Shown here piece by piece: positions 41,236 to 49,247 of a stretch of DNA of 64,000 nt (position 1 is the first letter of the stretch; each line of letters starts with the position of its first letter). The position numbers were made by a program, and so were the translations under genes. The stretch covers positions 1,032,765-1,096,764 of the forward strand of contig NZ_LMRP01000001.1 in assembly GCF_001426185.1 (NCBI RefSeq). The letters are read 5' to 3'. The stretch is from Rhodococcus sp. Leaf247. GTDB lineage: Bacteria > Actinomycetota > Actinomycetes > Mycobacteriales > Mycobacteriaceae. The notes beneath the pieces are model-generated. The model searched no databases. It worked only from the letters and a program-made list of their open reading frames with translations, and was not told the origin of the DNA.

Positions 41236-42260
41236 TGTGTCGGTCGTGCTGCTCGTTCGAGGAGTCCGAGGTAGTCGTCGAGCACCCAGGAGAGAGACAA
41301 GGGGGTGGGATTGGACGCGGTACCCAGCGTGCCGTCGCTGGGAAGGGCGACGATGGCGTCGTTCTTCACCGCGGGCATCTGTGACAGCAGGGGGTCGGCC
41401 TCGAGCGATCGGACCAGCTCGTCGCCGCCGTAGGTGACGATGATGTCGACGTCGTTGAACGCGTCGGCCTGCTCGGCGCTCTGCTTCAGGCTGAACTTGT
41501 CCGTCGTCGCCGAGGCGGTCGCGACGCTCGGCGGCGTGACCATGCCGAGGTCCTCGAAGAACATGGTCCGGGTGTCGTGCGTGGTGTAGAAGCTGACTTC
41601 GCTGAGATTCGTCGTGTCCACGTGGGTGAGGAACATCGTCGACTTCCCGGCGATGGCCGGATGAGCGGCAACGGCCTCGTCGATCTGTGCGTCGAGATCG
41701 GCGATGAGCCGCGTGCCTTCGTCCTCGAGGCCGAGCGCACGGCTGCTGACGGAGATCATGTCCCGCCACGGCGTCCCCCACGCGGTCTCCGGGTAGGCGA
41801 CGACCGGTGCGATTTCGCTGAGCTGGTCGTATGTCTCCTGGTCGAGACCCGAATAGGCGGCAAGGATGACGTCGGGGTCGGTGTCGGCGACAGCCTCGAA
41901 GTCCACTCCGTCGGTCTCGTCGAACAGCACCGGTCGCTCGCCACCCAGCTCGTCGAGCTTGGCGTCGACCCAGGGAAGGACGCCGTCACCGTCGTCGTCG
42001 CCGAAGTCGGCGAACGCCATCCCGACGGGGACGATGCCCAGCGCCAGGGGAACTTCCTGGTTGGCCCAGTTGACCGTCGCGACCCGCTCGGGTTTCTCGG
42101 CGATCGTGGTCGTCCCGAGAGCGTGTTCGATGGTGACGGGTGTCCAGTCGGAGGCGGCACTGTTCCGGTCGTTCGACTCCGTCGACGTGGAGCACGACGT
42201 GAGGCCGACAGTGACCAGGAGCGCGGCGGAAAGCACGGCGAACCGTGACGCGTGGGACAT
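41232..42260 (-). CDS. Siderophore-binding lipoprotein
   Basis: A signal peptide with lipobox LTSC (Cys 23) anchors this 342-residue FepB/FecB-type protein outside the membrane. The binding domain contains ERVATVNWANQEVPLALG, DPDVILAAYSGLDQETYDQL and IAPVVAYPETAWGTPWRDM. It hands ferric siderophore to the permeases. The gene leads the operon and has an IdeR-like box 27 bases before its start. No siderophore synthesis genes are near, so it may take up a xenosiderophore or one made elsewhere in the genome. Confidence 0.92.
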   Translation of the reverse strand: MSHASRFAVLSAALLVTVGLTSCSTSTESNDRNSAASDWTPVTIEHALGTTTIAEKPERVATVNWANQEVPLALGIVPVGMAFADFGDDDGDGVLPWVDAKLDELGGERPVLFDETDGVDFEAVADTDPDVILAAYSGLDQETYDQLSEIAPVVAYPETAWGTPWRDMISVSSRALGLEDEGTRLIADLDAQIDEAVAAHPAIAGKSTMFLTHVDTTNLSEVSFYTTHDTRTMFFEDLGMVTPPSVATASATTDKFSLKQSAEQADAFNDVDIIVTYGGDELVRSLEADPLLSQMPAVKNDAIVALPSDGTLGTASNPTPLSLSWVLDDYLGLLERAARPTQ

Positions 42261-42286
42261 GAGATCCTTCTGGTCGAGGCGCGAAG

Positions 42287-42305
42287 TTAGGTGAGGGTTA
42301 CCTCA
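42287..42305 (-). promoter_or_regulatory. IdeR/DtxR iron box
   Basis: TTAGGTGAGGGTTACCTCA matches the actinobacterial IdeR consensus (TTAGGTTAGSCTAACCTAA) at 15 of 19 positions, keeping both AGGT and ACCT arms. It sits just upstream of the siderophore importer operon, so iron-loaded IdeR should repress it. Confidence 0.8.
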
Positions 42306-42367
42306 AACGAAAGTAAACCATTCCCCATGTTCTGCGCAATCGAGCCATCGCGTCCGACCCGTCCAGG

Positions 42368-43405
42368 TCACTCGAGATCACTCATGTCGAGCACGAATCG
42401 ATACCTGACGTCCCCCGCCTCGAGACGCTCGAGTGCCGTGCCCACTCGGGCGGACGGCATGACCTCGACATCGGCCGTGATGCCGTGTTCACCGCAGAAG
42501 GCCAACATCTCCCGAGTATGTGTGCGCCCGCCGCTGCCGGCGGAACTCAGTGACTTGCGTCCGACCAGAAGACCGAGAGTGTCCACCGAGATCGGCCCGA
42601 GAAAGCCGACGGTACAGAGTGTTCCGTCGAGCGCGAGGCTCGCCAGGTACGGCGCCAGGTCGTGCGAGACCGGAATGCAATCGACGATGAAATCCAATGA
42701 TCCGACCACCGCCTCCATGGCGTCGCCGTCCCGCGAGAGCACTGTGTGGTCCGCTCCGAGTGCGCGCGCCTCGTCCGCCTTGGTCGTCGACGTCGTGAAT
42801 ACCGTGACCTGCGCTCCCAACGCGTGGGCGAACTTGACCGCCAGGTGCCCCAGCCCGCCGAGTCCGGCGACGCCGACGCGCGACCCGGGTCCGATGTTCC
42901 AGCGCCGCAGGGGTTCCCACACCGTGATGCCCGCGCACATCAACGGTGCGACGGCGGCGGCATCGAGTGCCGCGGGCCGATGGAAGACGAACCTGTCACG
43001 CACGACGTACTCCGCGCTGAACGCGCCGACCGTCGTCGTGCCGTCGACTCGATCCGTGCCGCCGTAGGTGAGGGTGGGAAAGTCGCGGCAGAAGTTCTGC
43101 TGCTCCGCGGTGCACATGTCGCACCGACCGCAGGAGTCGACGATGTTGCCCACGGCGACCTCGTCCCCGGTAGAGAAGTCCGTGACTGCGTCCCCCACGG
43201 CTACCACCGTGCCCACGAACTCGTGGCCCGGGGTCAGCGGAAAGTGTCCGGCCGGATCGTTCACCGCGTGCAGATCCGAGTGGCACACACCGCAGAACGT
43301 GACGCGGACCGCGACGTCGTCGTCACGAAGCGCGCGGCGAGTGAAGGCGAACCGTTCCAGCGTCGCTCCCGTAGTGAGCGCGCGATATCCGGTGGTGGGC
43401 CTCAT
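42368..43405 (-). CDS. Zinc alcohol dehydrogenase, cinnamyl-alcohol-dehydrogenase type
   Basis: The 345-residue enzyme is of the NADPH-using CAD/YahK group: FCGVCHSDLHAVND, TPGHEFVGTVVAVGDAV, the four-Cys structural zinc loop SCGRCDMCTAEQQNFC, and AGLGGLGHLAVKFAHALG. It should reduce aldehydes. It starts at 43405 (MRPTTGYRAL) behind a GAGGAGG ribosome site. The divergent TetR gene and twin operators suggest induction by a toxic or aromatic aldehyde; the inducer is inference. The previous ATG at 43432 lies in the operator. Confidence 0.9.
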   Translation of the reverse strand: MRPTTGYRALTTGATLERFAFTRRALRDDDVAVRVTFCGVCHSDLHAVNDPAGHFPLTPGHEFVGTVVAVGDAVTDFSTGDEVAVGNIVDSCGRCDMCTAEQQNFCRDFPTLTYGGTDRVDGTTTVGAFSAEYVVRDRFVFHRPAALDAAAVAPLMCAGITVWEPLRRWNIGPGSRVGVAGLGGLGHLAVKFAHALGAQVTVFTTSTTKADEARALGADHTVLSRDGDAMEAVVGSLDFIVDCIPVSHDLAPYLASLALDGTLCTVGFLGPISVDTLGLLVGRKSLSSAGSGGRTHTREMLAFCGEHGITADVEVMPSARVGTALERLEAGDVRYRFVLDMSDLE

Positions 43406-43424
43406 GGTTCCTCCTCGGTCGTTT

Positions 43425-43476
43425 CCAACCAACTAGTTGTTTATCGACACCCTACCCCTTCCAACCAACTGGTTGG
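43425..43476. promoter_or_regulatory. Twin TetR operators
   Basis: CCAACCAACTAGTTG (43425-43439) and CCAACCAACTGGTTG (43461-43475) are near-identical, 36 bases apart. The second has perfect arms CCAACCA-AC-TGGTTGG (43461-43476). One covers the predicted start region of the dehydrogenase gene, the other the -35 of the TetR gene, so one regulator can control both. Confidence 0.7.
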
Positions 43477-43485
43477 TGGCCTGCC

Positions 43486-43491
43486 TACACT
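43486..43491 (+). promoter_or_regulatory. -10 element of the TetR gene, leaderless
   Basis: TACACT matches TANNNT and lies 7 bases before the ATG at 43499. The second operator sits where the -35 should be. Confidence 0.45.
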
Positions 43492-43498
43492 CGTGCCC

Positions 43499-44068
43499 AT
43501 GGGAGATGCGGCGATGACGAAAGAACGGCTACTCGACGCCGGCGTGACCGAATTCGCGCAACACGGCATCGCCGGCGCGCGCGTCGACCGCATCGCCGCG
43601 AGCGCCGGGATCAACAAGTCGCAGATCTACGCGTACTTCGGCAGCAAGGACGGACTGTTCGACGCGGTGTTCGATCACCGTGTCGACGTCGATATCGCAA
43701 CGGTCGCACTGGATCCGGACGACATTCTCGCGTACGTGACGGCTCTGTACGACATGTACCTCGGCGATCCGGAATTGGTGCGGCTCCTCACGTGGGCCCG
43801 TCTCGAGCGCACACCTCGGGGAGCACTGTTCGGCCACCGCGGCGACCCGGACCGTCCCGTTCTGGACGCACTACGGGACGCGCAGAAACGCGGGGTGCTG
43901 GTCGACGACATCACCCCGGAAGACCTCTGGTCGATGATCGTCGCCCTGGCCGCGACCTGGGCGCGGTCAGCGATCGTCCACACGGCGGACACCCGCGAAG
44001 AGACTTCCGTGCACGACCGTCGGAAAGCCGCTCTCGCCCTCACGGCGCGCCGAGCGTTCTGTGCGTGA
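43499..44068 (+). CDS. TetR-family regulator of the alcohol dehydrogenase
   Basis: The 189-residue protein has a TetR HTH (TKERLLDAGVTEFAQHGIAG; VDRIAASAGINKSQIYAYFGSKDGLF) and a full-length C-terminal domain (DPDDILAYVTALYDMYLGDPEL). The ATG at 43499 follows its -10 by 7 bases; MTKERLL at 43514 is an alternative. Together with the twin CCAACCAACT operators it probably represses itself and the divergent dehydrogenase. Confidence 0.88.
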   Translation: MGDAAMTKERLLDAGVTEFAQHGIAGARVDRIAASAGINKSQIYAYFGSKDGLFDAVFDHRVDVDIATVALDPDDILAYVTALYDMYLGDPELVRLLTWARLERTPRGALFGHRGDPDRPVLDALRDAQKRGVLVDDITPEDLWSMIVALAATWARSAIVHTADTREETSVHDRRKAALALTARRAFCA

Positions 44069-44095
44069 CCGGTTACTCAGGCCCCACGGCGCACG

Positions 44096-44536
44096 TCACG
44101 TCGTCCACCGGTAGTCGAGGAACTTCCCGTCGAACGTGACGACGACTCTGTCGCCGTCCTCGTGGGGCCTCCGCGACACATCGACCGTGAAGTTGATGGC
44201 GCTCATGATCCCGTCGCCGAACTCCTCGTAGATCAGTTCCTTCAGGGCCGGCCCGTACACCTGGAGCGCTTCGTGGAAACGGTAGACGGTCGGATCCGAC
44301 TCGAGGTTCAGAGCGCCTCGGTACGGGGCCAACGTCAGCTCGTCGAGCGACCCGTCGGGTAGTTCCAGCAGATCGGTCAGCACCCGAGCCTGAGCGTCGT
44401 CCAGGGGATGCTGTCCGTACAGTGCCGACACCGTCCACGCTGTCGGCGACCCCAGCGCGGCGGCAATGTCCTTCCAGGACAACCCGAGACGCTTCTTCGC
44501 CAGTCTGACGGCCGTGGTGGCGGTGGGCGCGTTCAT
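44096..44536 (-). CDS. cynS: Cyanate hydratase (cyanase)
   Basis: The 146-residue protein has the N-terminal helical domain (AVRLAKKRLGLSWKDIAAALGS) and the cyanase catalytic domain with the Arg and Glu of YRFHEALQVYGPALKELIYEEFGDGIMSAI (split here: YRFHEAL; KELIYEEFGDGIMSAI) and the catalytic Ser in MSAINF, ending FDGKFLDYRW. Decamers convert cyanate and bicarbonate to ammonia and carbon dioxide. No cynR, cynT or cyanate transporter is near. It starts at 44536 (MNAPTATT). Confidence 0.94.
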   Translation of the reverse strand: MNAPTATTAVRLAKKRLGLSWKDIAAALGSPTAWTVSALYGQHPLDDAQARVLTDLLELPDGSLDELTLAPYRGALNLESDPTVYRFHEALQVYGPALKELIYEEFGDGIMSAINFTVDVSRRPHEDGDRVVVTFDGKFLDYRWTT

Positions 44537-44593
44537 GCTGCTACCTCGGCAGCAGTCGACTGCACTTCCTGGTTGCACATCCGGGTGACCTCT

Positions 44594-44642
44594 CGGTGGT
44601 GGGAAGACGCTGTCGTCGTCATCCCACCACCGACCGGGGCGA
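44594..44642 (-). terminator. Hairpin after the 48-residue reading frame
   Basis: CGGTGGTGGGA (44594-44604) and TCCCACCACCG (44632-44642) pair perfectly over 11 bases around a 27-base loop. It lies 35 bases past the stop of the small minus-strand frame and upstream of cynS, so it may end that short transcript. Confidence 0.5.
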
Positions 44643-44677
44643 TCCGCGACCGGACGCGGGTCGCTACTGCGTCGGTG

Positions 44678-44824
44678 TCAGGAATTCTCGTTCGCGTCGC
44701 CGGGATGAGGCACGTTCTCCTCGTCGACGTATGCCGTGTGCTCGGTGTCCGCGTCGTGGTCCCGCGGGCCCTCGTTGGTTCCTGCGGCGGGTACTGCGTC
44801 TGCGGCATCGCTGGGCATCGTCAT
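44678..44824 (-). CDS. Small acidic protein (48 residues)
   Basis: MTMPSDAADAVPAAGTNE... ends ...PHPGDANENS and is rich in Asp, Glu, Asn and Pro, with no hydrophobic segment. The upstream GAGAGCAGAGAA may serve as ribosome site, and a hairpin follows. Such acidic, disordered small proteins are common and of unknown function. The frame could be chance, but its unusual composition for high-GC noise favours a real gene. It is divergent from the GT2 gene. Confidence 0.4.
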   Translation of the reverse strand: MTMPSDAADAVPAAGTNEGPRDHDADTEHTAYVDEENVPHPGDANENS

Positions 44825-44867
44825 GTTCTCTGCTCTCGTCGAGGAATCCGGATGTACGAGGTGATGA

Positions 44868-45686
44868 ATGCCCCACCCGCCGTCCGCGCAACCATTCCCG
44901 GCCCCTCGCGGCTCGACGGCCGTGACTCGTACTCGCTCACGATTGGCAGAACACGGAACTGGGCATCTCGGTGGGGTGCACTTCACTCCGGTCCGCCCAG
45001 ACCGCTTCGTCGTCGTCGTCCCTGCGCACAACGAGGTCGAACTACTTCACCGGTGCCTGGTCGCCCTGCGCAATGCTCGTGCAGCATCGCCGATCCCGGT
45101 CAGGATCGTCGTCGTACTCGACTCCTGCACGGACGGCACGTCCGACGTGGTCGGCACCGGTGTCGACGTCGTCGTCACCGAAGTGCGCAACGTCGGTTCG
45201 GCCCGAAAGATCGGATTTCGCGCCGCAGAGGTGACGAGCAGCGCGTCGACCTGGTGCGTCAGTACCGATGCCGATTCCGTCGTGGACCGCGACCATTTCC
45301 GGACATTGGCGGAGTGCGCCCGCGACGCACACGTCGTCACCGGATCCGTTCGTGTGTCGGAATGGGCGCACCGCTCCACTGCTCTCGCGCGGCGATACGA
45401 ACGAGACTATGCAGCCGAACACAGTCGTGGTCTGCGGCACGTCCACGGGGCCAATCTTGCTGTCCGCGCCGATGCCTATCGGTCGGTCGGAGGTTTCCGC
45501 CCTCTCGGCGAACACGAGGATGTCGATCTGGTCGACCGGCTGGAACGCCGAGGATTCCGGGTGCGCAGCGAGGGCGCGCCGTCGGTGATCACCTCCGCGC
45601 GCTCGAGCCGGCGGACAGCGGGCGGATTCGCGTCATTTCTCGACACCCTCGCCGAGGAAACGGACCCGCCCGCGATCACCGCCTGA
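44868..45686 (+). CDS. GT2-family glycosyltransferase
   Basis: The 272-residue soluble protein has a GT-A core: FVVVVPAHNEVELLHRCLVAL, IVVVLDSCTDGTSDVV, WCVSTDADSVVDRDHF (DxD-type metal site), HVHGANLAVRADAYRSVGGF and GEHEDVDLVDRLERRGF. No membrane helix is seen. The first 45 residues are a low-complexity lead; GTG at 44922 or 44976 would remove part of it. It converges on a three-gene operon for a NodS-like methyltransferase, PIG-L deacetylase and acyl-CoA dehydrogenase and most likely works with them. Confidence 0.82.
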   Translation: MPHPPSAQPFPAPRGSTAVTRTRSRLAEHGTGHLGGVHFTPVRPDRFVVVVPAHNEVELLHRCLVALRNARAASPIPVRIVVVLDSCTDGTSDVVGTGVDVVVTEVRNVGSARKIGFRAAEVTSSASTWCVSTDADSVVDRDHFRTLAECARDAHVVTGSVRVSEWAHRSTALARRYERDYAAEHSRGLRHVHGANLAVRADAYRSVGGFRPLGEHEDVDLVDRLERRGFRVRSEGAPSVITSARSSRRTAGGFASFLDTLAEETDPPAITA

Positions 45687-45692
45687 ACGCGG

Positions 45693-46259
45693 TCAGGAAT
45701 CCACCCGGAACACATCGATCAGGACGTCGTCGTCGCGGTACTGCGCAACGATCGTCATCCTCGATGCGGACCCGAATGCGGTGTGCACCTGGTCCGCTGT
45801 ACTCGGGTACTCCGGCACGTCGTGACGCCAATGCGCGATACATACTGCGCCACCCGGCTCGCTCGCCGACACTGCAGACGACGCCAACCGGTCGAGATCG
45901 AACGGGTCGAAGTAGTAGCACATCTCGCTGAGGACGACGAGGTCGAAACGGCCGTCCGGCCACCCGTCGTGGAGGGATTCTCGACGGAACGTCGCGTTGG
46001 CGATTCCGCGTTCACGGGCACGACGCAGGGGCGCCTCCGCAATGTCCGTCGACAGCACGTGGTCGCATCGGCTCGCGAGGAGTTCCGTCAGCACCCCGAT
46101 CGAGCAGCCGGGCTCGAACGCCGACCGGTAATGCTCGTCCGGCAACATCGACAGGGTCAGCGCATACTTCCTCCGCTCGTACCACCGGGTTTCGAAGCCC
46201 CAGGGGTCCGGGTCGGCGTCGTACATACGCTCGAAGTACTGCCCGGACATCCCGCTCAT
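45693..46259 (-). CDS. NodS-like SAM-dependent methyltransferase
   Basis: The 188-residue protein opens YFERMYDADPDPWGFETRWYERRKYALTLSMLP (here in pieces: YDADPDPWGFETRWYERRKY), the hallmark of the NodS family, then has the SAM motif AFEPGCSIGVLTELLA, a TDIAEAPLRRA acidic strand and FDLVVLSEMCYYF. NodS N-methylates the deacetylated sugar of rhizobial Nod factors. Its ATG overlaps the PIG-L stop (ATGA), so deacetylation then N-methylation of a sugar amine is a natural reading of the pair. That is inference. Confidence 0.82.
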   Translation of the reverse strand: MSGMSGQYFERMYDADPDPWGFETRWYERRKYALTLSMLPDEHYRSAFEPGCSIGVLTELLASRCDHVLSTDIAEAPLRRARERGIANATFRRESLHDGWPDGRFDLVVLSEMCYYFDPFDLDRLASSAVSASEPGGAVCIAHWRHDVPEYPSTADQVHTAFGSASRMTIVAQYRDDDVLIDVFRVDS

Positions 46260-47005
46260 ACGAACACCGTCTCGTGACGACGGGTGAGCCGTTCCAGCAC
46301 CCACGGCGGGAGGATTTCGTCATCGTCGTCGGCGCGGATCTGTGTGTGGAACCTGCTCACTGCAGCCAACTTTCGGTCGTAGGATTCGTCGCTCGTGAGC
46401 ACCGTCCGGGCCGAGGTCCAGGGAACCTGCGGATCGGCGGGCTCCGCCCAGTGCCACATCCAGATGGGGTATTCCACCACCACGCACCCGGCGGCGGTCG
46501 CTGCGTCGACCGATGCCCGGCCGACCGCCTCGTGATCCGGATGTCCGTCCGTGCGCAGTGTCGTCGCACACCAGACGTTCTCACCTCCGCCGAGTGTCGT
46601 CAGGACGTCGTGAAGACGCTCGGCCAGTTCCCGTTCGTGCTTGTCGACCTGCCCGTCCGGCACACCCAGTCGCACCGAATCACGCACCCCGAGATCCTCG
46701 CGTGCGGCGTCACTTTCGGCGACCCGCAGCCGTTCGAGGTCGCGCCGGGTTCGAGACGGTCTCGGGGTGTGCGACGCACCGCCGTCCGTCACGGCCACGA
46801 GAGTGACCGCAGCGCCGGCCGCCGCCCGTGCCGCAGCCCATCCGCCCACTCCGAGCACCTCGTCGTCCGGATGAGGAGCCACCACGACCAGGTGTGAACA
46901 AGCGCTGTCGTCGAGGAGCGGAAAGACCGTGCCCGCCTGCAGCCACACTGATTCCGGCGTGCCGCGGGCGGCGATCGGACGGTCGGCGAACCGCTCGACG
47001 CTCAC
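46256..47005 (-). CDS. PIG-L (LmbE) family deacetylase
   Basis: The 249-residue zinc hydrolase has the PIG-L motifs LVVVAPHPDDEVLGVGGWAA (HPDD metal ligands) and TTLRTDGHPDHEAVGRA. The family removes acetyl groups from GlcNAc-type sugars (MshB, PIG-L). GTG at 47005 overlaps the acyl-CoA dehydrogenase stop (GTGA) and is preferred; GTG 47017 is possible. It is the middle gene of a three-gene operon with the NodS-like methyltransferase. Confidence 0.87.
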   Translation of the reverse strand: MSVERFADRPIAARGTPESVWLQAGTVFPLLDDSACSHLVVVAPHPDDEVLGVGGWAAARAAAGAAVTLVAVTDGGASHTPRPSRTRRDLERLRVAESDAAREDLGVRDSVRLGVPDGQVDKHERELAERLHDVLTTLGGGENVWCATTLRTDGHPDHEAVGRASVDAATAAGCVVVEYPIWMWHWAEPADPQVPWTSARTVLTSDESYDRKLAAVSRFHTQIRADDDDEILPPWVLERLTRRHETVFV

Positions 47006-47964
47006 CGACTTTCCCACCCGGCTGCAACAGCATGCCCGAGCGTCTCCAGATCGACCTCGGCATGGCTCTGCCGCAGGTACACCGTCAGATCTGCGGCTCG
47101 CCGGGCATGGGCGTCGTCGAGAGCCCACGGCGCTGCCCCGAGCGCGCGGCCTACCCGGTCGAGCACCTCCTGTGCAGCGCGTTCGACGATGGCCCGAACA
47201 CGGAACGCACGGATTCGCGCATCCTCGAGTGAGTCCGGGTGTCGATCGACGGCCGCTGCAGCTCCCTCGAAAGTGTGCCTACAGGCTGCCAGTGCCGCGT
47301 CCACTGCTCCGAGATGAGCCAGCGCGTGCGGCCCGGCGCGGCCCTCTCCGGCTCGGCGATACAGCGGCTCGGCAACTCCGGACGCGGCTCCGAACCAACA
47401 CGCCGCAACTCCGATCGCACCGTGCCAGAACCCGGCGCGACCGGTGTAGAAGTCGGGGTCCCCGACCGCGGAGGCACGAGCACCGTCGAAGGACACTGCT
47501 CCGGTATCGCTGTCATGCATACCGACGGGGGGCCAGGAGTTGGGTTCGGGACGAACCGTCGACCGGTCCAGCACGACCGCGAACAGGCGTGAAACACCGT
47601 CGGCCCGAGCAGTGACCAGGGCGTGGGTACATCTGTGCGCCCCGGAACACCACTGTTTACGACCCGACAGGGTCCATGAACCGTCGGCCAGTCGTCGCGC
47701 CTCGACCGCCGGGGCCACCTCGGCTGCCCACACGCCCCACAGCTGACCCGACGACACAGGATCAGCGCCTGCCTCGGCAAGGATCGCGGCAGCGTCGTAG
47801 TGCGCTTCGAGCAGTCTGCCCACGACGGTGTCGGCGCGGGTCCAGTCCGTCAGCGCGGTCCACCGCTCGCCGGTAGCACCCGAGCCGGGCAGAGGGAGAT
47901 TCCCTGTGTCGGCAACGATGGTGCGGACAGCGGCCGATACCCGGCTGCCGATGTCATGGGCCAC
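47002..47964 (-). CDS. Atypical acyl-CoA dehydrogenase-like flavoprotein
   Basis: The 320-residue protein is shorter than normal acyl-CoA dehydrogenases (about 380). It keeps the middle-domain block WTLSGRKQWCSGAHRCTHALVTA and the helical C-terminal part (AVDAALAACRHTFEGAAAAV; RVRAIVERAAQEVLDRVGRALG), but the usual EGTxxIQ end with catalytic glutamate is missing. It may dehydrogenate or bind an unusual substrate. It leads the operon with the PIG-L and NodS-like genes. Confidence 0.78.
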   Translation of the reverse strand: MAHDIGSRVSAAVRTIVADTGNLPLPGSGATGERWTALTDWTRADTVVGRLLEAHYDAAAILAEAGADPVSSGQLWGVWAAEVAPAVEARRLADGSWTLSGRKQWCSGAHRCTHALVTARADGVSRLFAVVLDRSTVRPEPNSWPPVGMHDSDTGAVSFDGARASAVGDPDFYTGRAGFWHGAIGVAACWFGAASGVAEPLYRRAGEGRAGPHALAHLGAVDAALAACRHTFEGAAAAVDRHPDSLEDARIRAFRVRAIVERAAQEVLDRVGRALGAAPWALDDAHARRAADLTVYLRQSHAEVDLETLGHAVAAGWESR

Positions 47965-48029
47965 GCGTCGCTCCCGAGGTTGTCGTTCGAACTGACGGTG
48001 TACCCCGACGGCCCGATCCCCACGCGGAG

Positions 48030-49220
48030 CTACGTGGCCCGCCCCAGCAGTTCGTCGGAGATGATCCGCATCTGGATCTCGCTGGTTCCTTCGAAGATCT
48101 TGGTCAGCCGCGCGTCACGCCAGTGTCGCTCGACTTGGTAGTCGGTGGTGTAGCCGGCACCCCCGTGGATCTGGACGGCCTCACTGGTCACCCGTTCCGC
48201 CATCTCGGTCGCGACGAGTTTGCACATGGACGCTTCGAGTGAGCAGCGCCGCCCGGTGTCGATATCGGTGGCGACGGAATACATCAGCTGCCTGGCAGCC
48301 TCGATATCCGCCGCCATCGTCGCGATCTTGAAGCGGAGGTGCTGGAAATCCGCGAGTGGTTGTCCGAACTGGCGACGCGTGTGCATGTAGGCGATCGAGT
48401 CCTCGAGTCCCGCGCGCGCCAGCCCGATAGCCCGCGCGGCGGTGTGCACACGGCCCACCTCCAGTCCACTGACCGCGAGGTAGAAGCCGCGGCCCTCCTC
48501 CCCCAGCATGTTCGACGCCGGTACTCGGAACTCGTCGAACGCCAATTCCCATGTCTTCCAGCCGAAATATCCGATCGTCCGGGCGGCGGTGCCGCGGATG
48601 CCGGCCGGAAACGATCCACGCTCCTTGTCGATGAGGAAGGCACTGATACCGCGGTGCGGCGCGGCCGGGTCGGCACGAGGATCCGTCCTCGCGAACAAGA
48701 CGATGTAGTCGGCCTCGTCCGCGTACGTGCACCACATCTTCGTTCCGGTGACGATCCAGTCGTCGCCGCTGCGGGTCGCGCGGCACGCGACGTTCGCGAT
48801 GTCCGACCCGGCGTCGGCTTCCGACAGTGCGTAGGAGCCGAGGTAGTCGCCCACGGCCACCCTCGGCAGCAGCGCGGCCTCCTGTTCGGCCGTGAATCCG
48901 CCGCCCATTCCGTTTCCGCGGGCGAGCAGACCGGACACGCTCATCCACGCCCGCGACAATTCTTCGGCGACGAGGCAGTACTCGAACACGCCGAGTCCCA
49001 GGCCGCCGTGCTCCTCGCCGATCAGGATGCCGAAGAAACCGATGTCGGCCATCGCCTTCTTCAGGGACTCGGGGATCCTGCCCTGCACGGGGTCGAGCTC
49101 GTTCGCCACCGGAAGTACGTGCGTCATCGCGAAGTCGCGGGCGAGATCGCGAATCGCGATGCGGTCGTCGGTCAGGTGCCGCGGTGAGTCCGCGCGGGGG
49201 TTGCTCGGTCGATGGGTCAC
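48030..49220 (-). CDS. Acyl-CoA dehydrogenase
   Basis: A full-length (396 residues) enzyme with SYALSEADAGSDIANVA, WIVTGTKMWCTYADEADYIV, GWKTWELAFDEFRVPASNM, MHTRRQFGQPLADFQHLRF, QIHGGAGYTTDYQVERHWRD and the catalytic Glu near 377 in IFEGTSEIQ. It lies 65 bases upstream of the atypical paralogue on the same strand. It may be part of that operon or a separate fatty or branched acyl-CoA step. Confidence 0.9.
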   Translation of the reverse strand: MTHRPSNPRADSPRHLTDDRIAIRDLARDFAMTHVLPVANELDPVQGRIPESLKKAMADIGFFGILIGEEHGGLGLGVFEYCLVAEELSRAWMSVSGLLARGNGMGGGFTAEQEAALLPRVAVGDYLGSYALSEADAGSDIANVACRATRSGDDWIVTGTKMWCTYADEADYIVLFARTDPRADPAAPHRGISAFLIDKERGSFPAGIRGTAARTIGYFGWKTWELAFDEFRVPASNMLGEEGRGFYLAVSGLEVGRVHTAARAIGLARAGLEDSIAYMHTRRQFGQPLADFQHLRFKIATMAADIEAARQLMYSVATDIDTGRRCSLEASMCKLVATEMAERVTSEAVQIHGGAGYTTDYQVERHWRDARLTKIFEGTSEIQMRIISDELLGRAT

Positions 49221-49247
49221 GGGACTGCTCCTGACTGAGGCCGAGGG

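Noticed and set aside
44678..44824. Mycofactocin or other peptide precursor
   Set aside because: No conserved C-terminal core and no radical-SAM maturase nearby.
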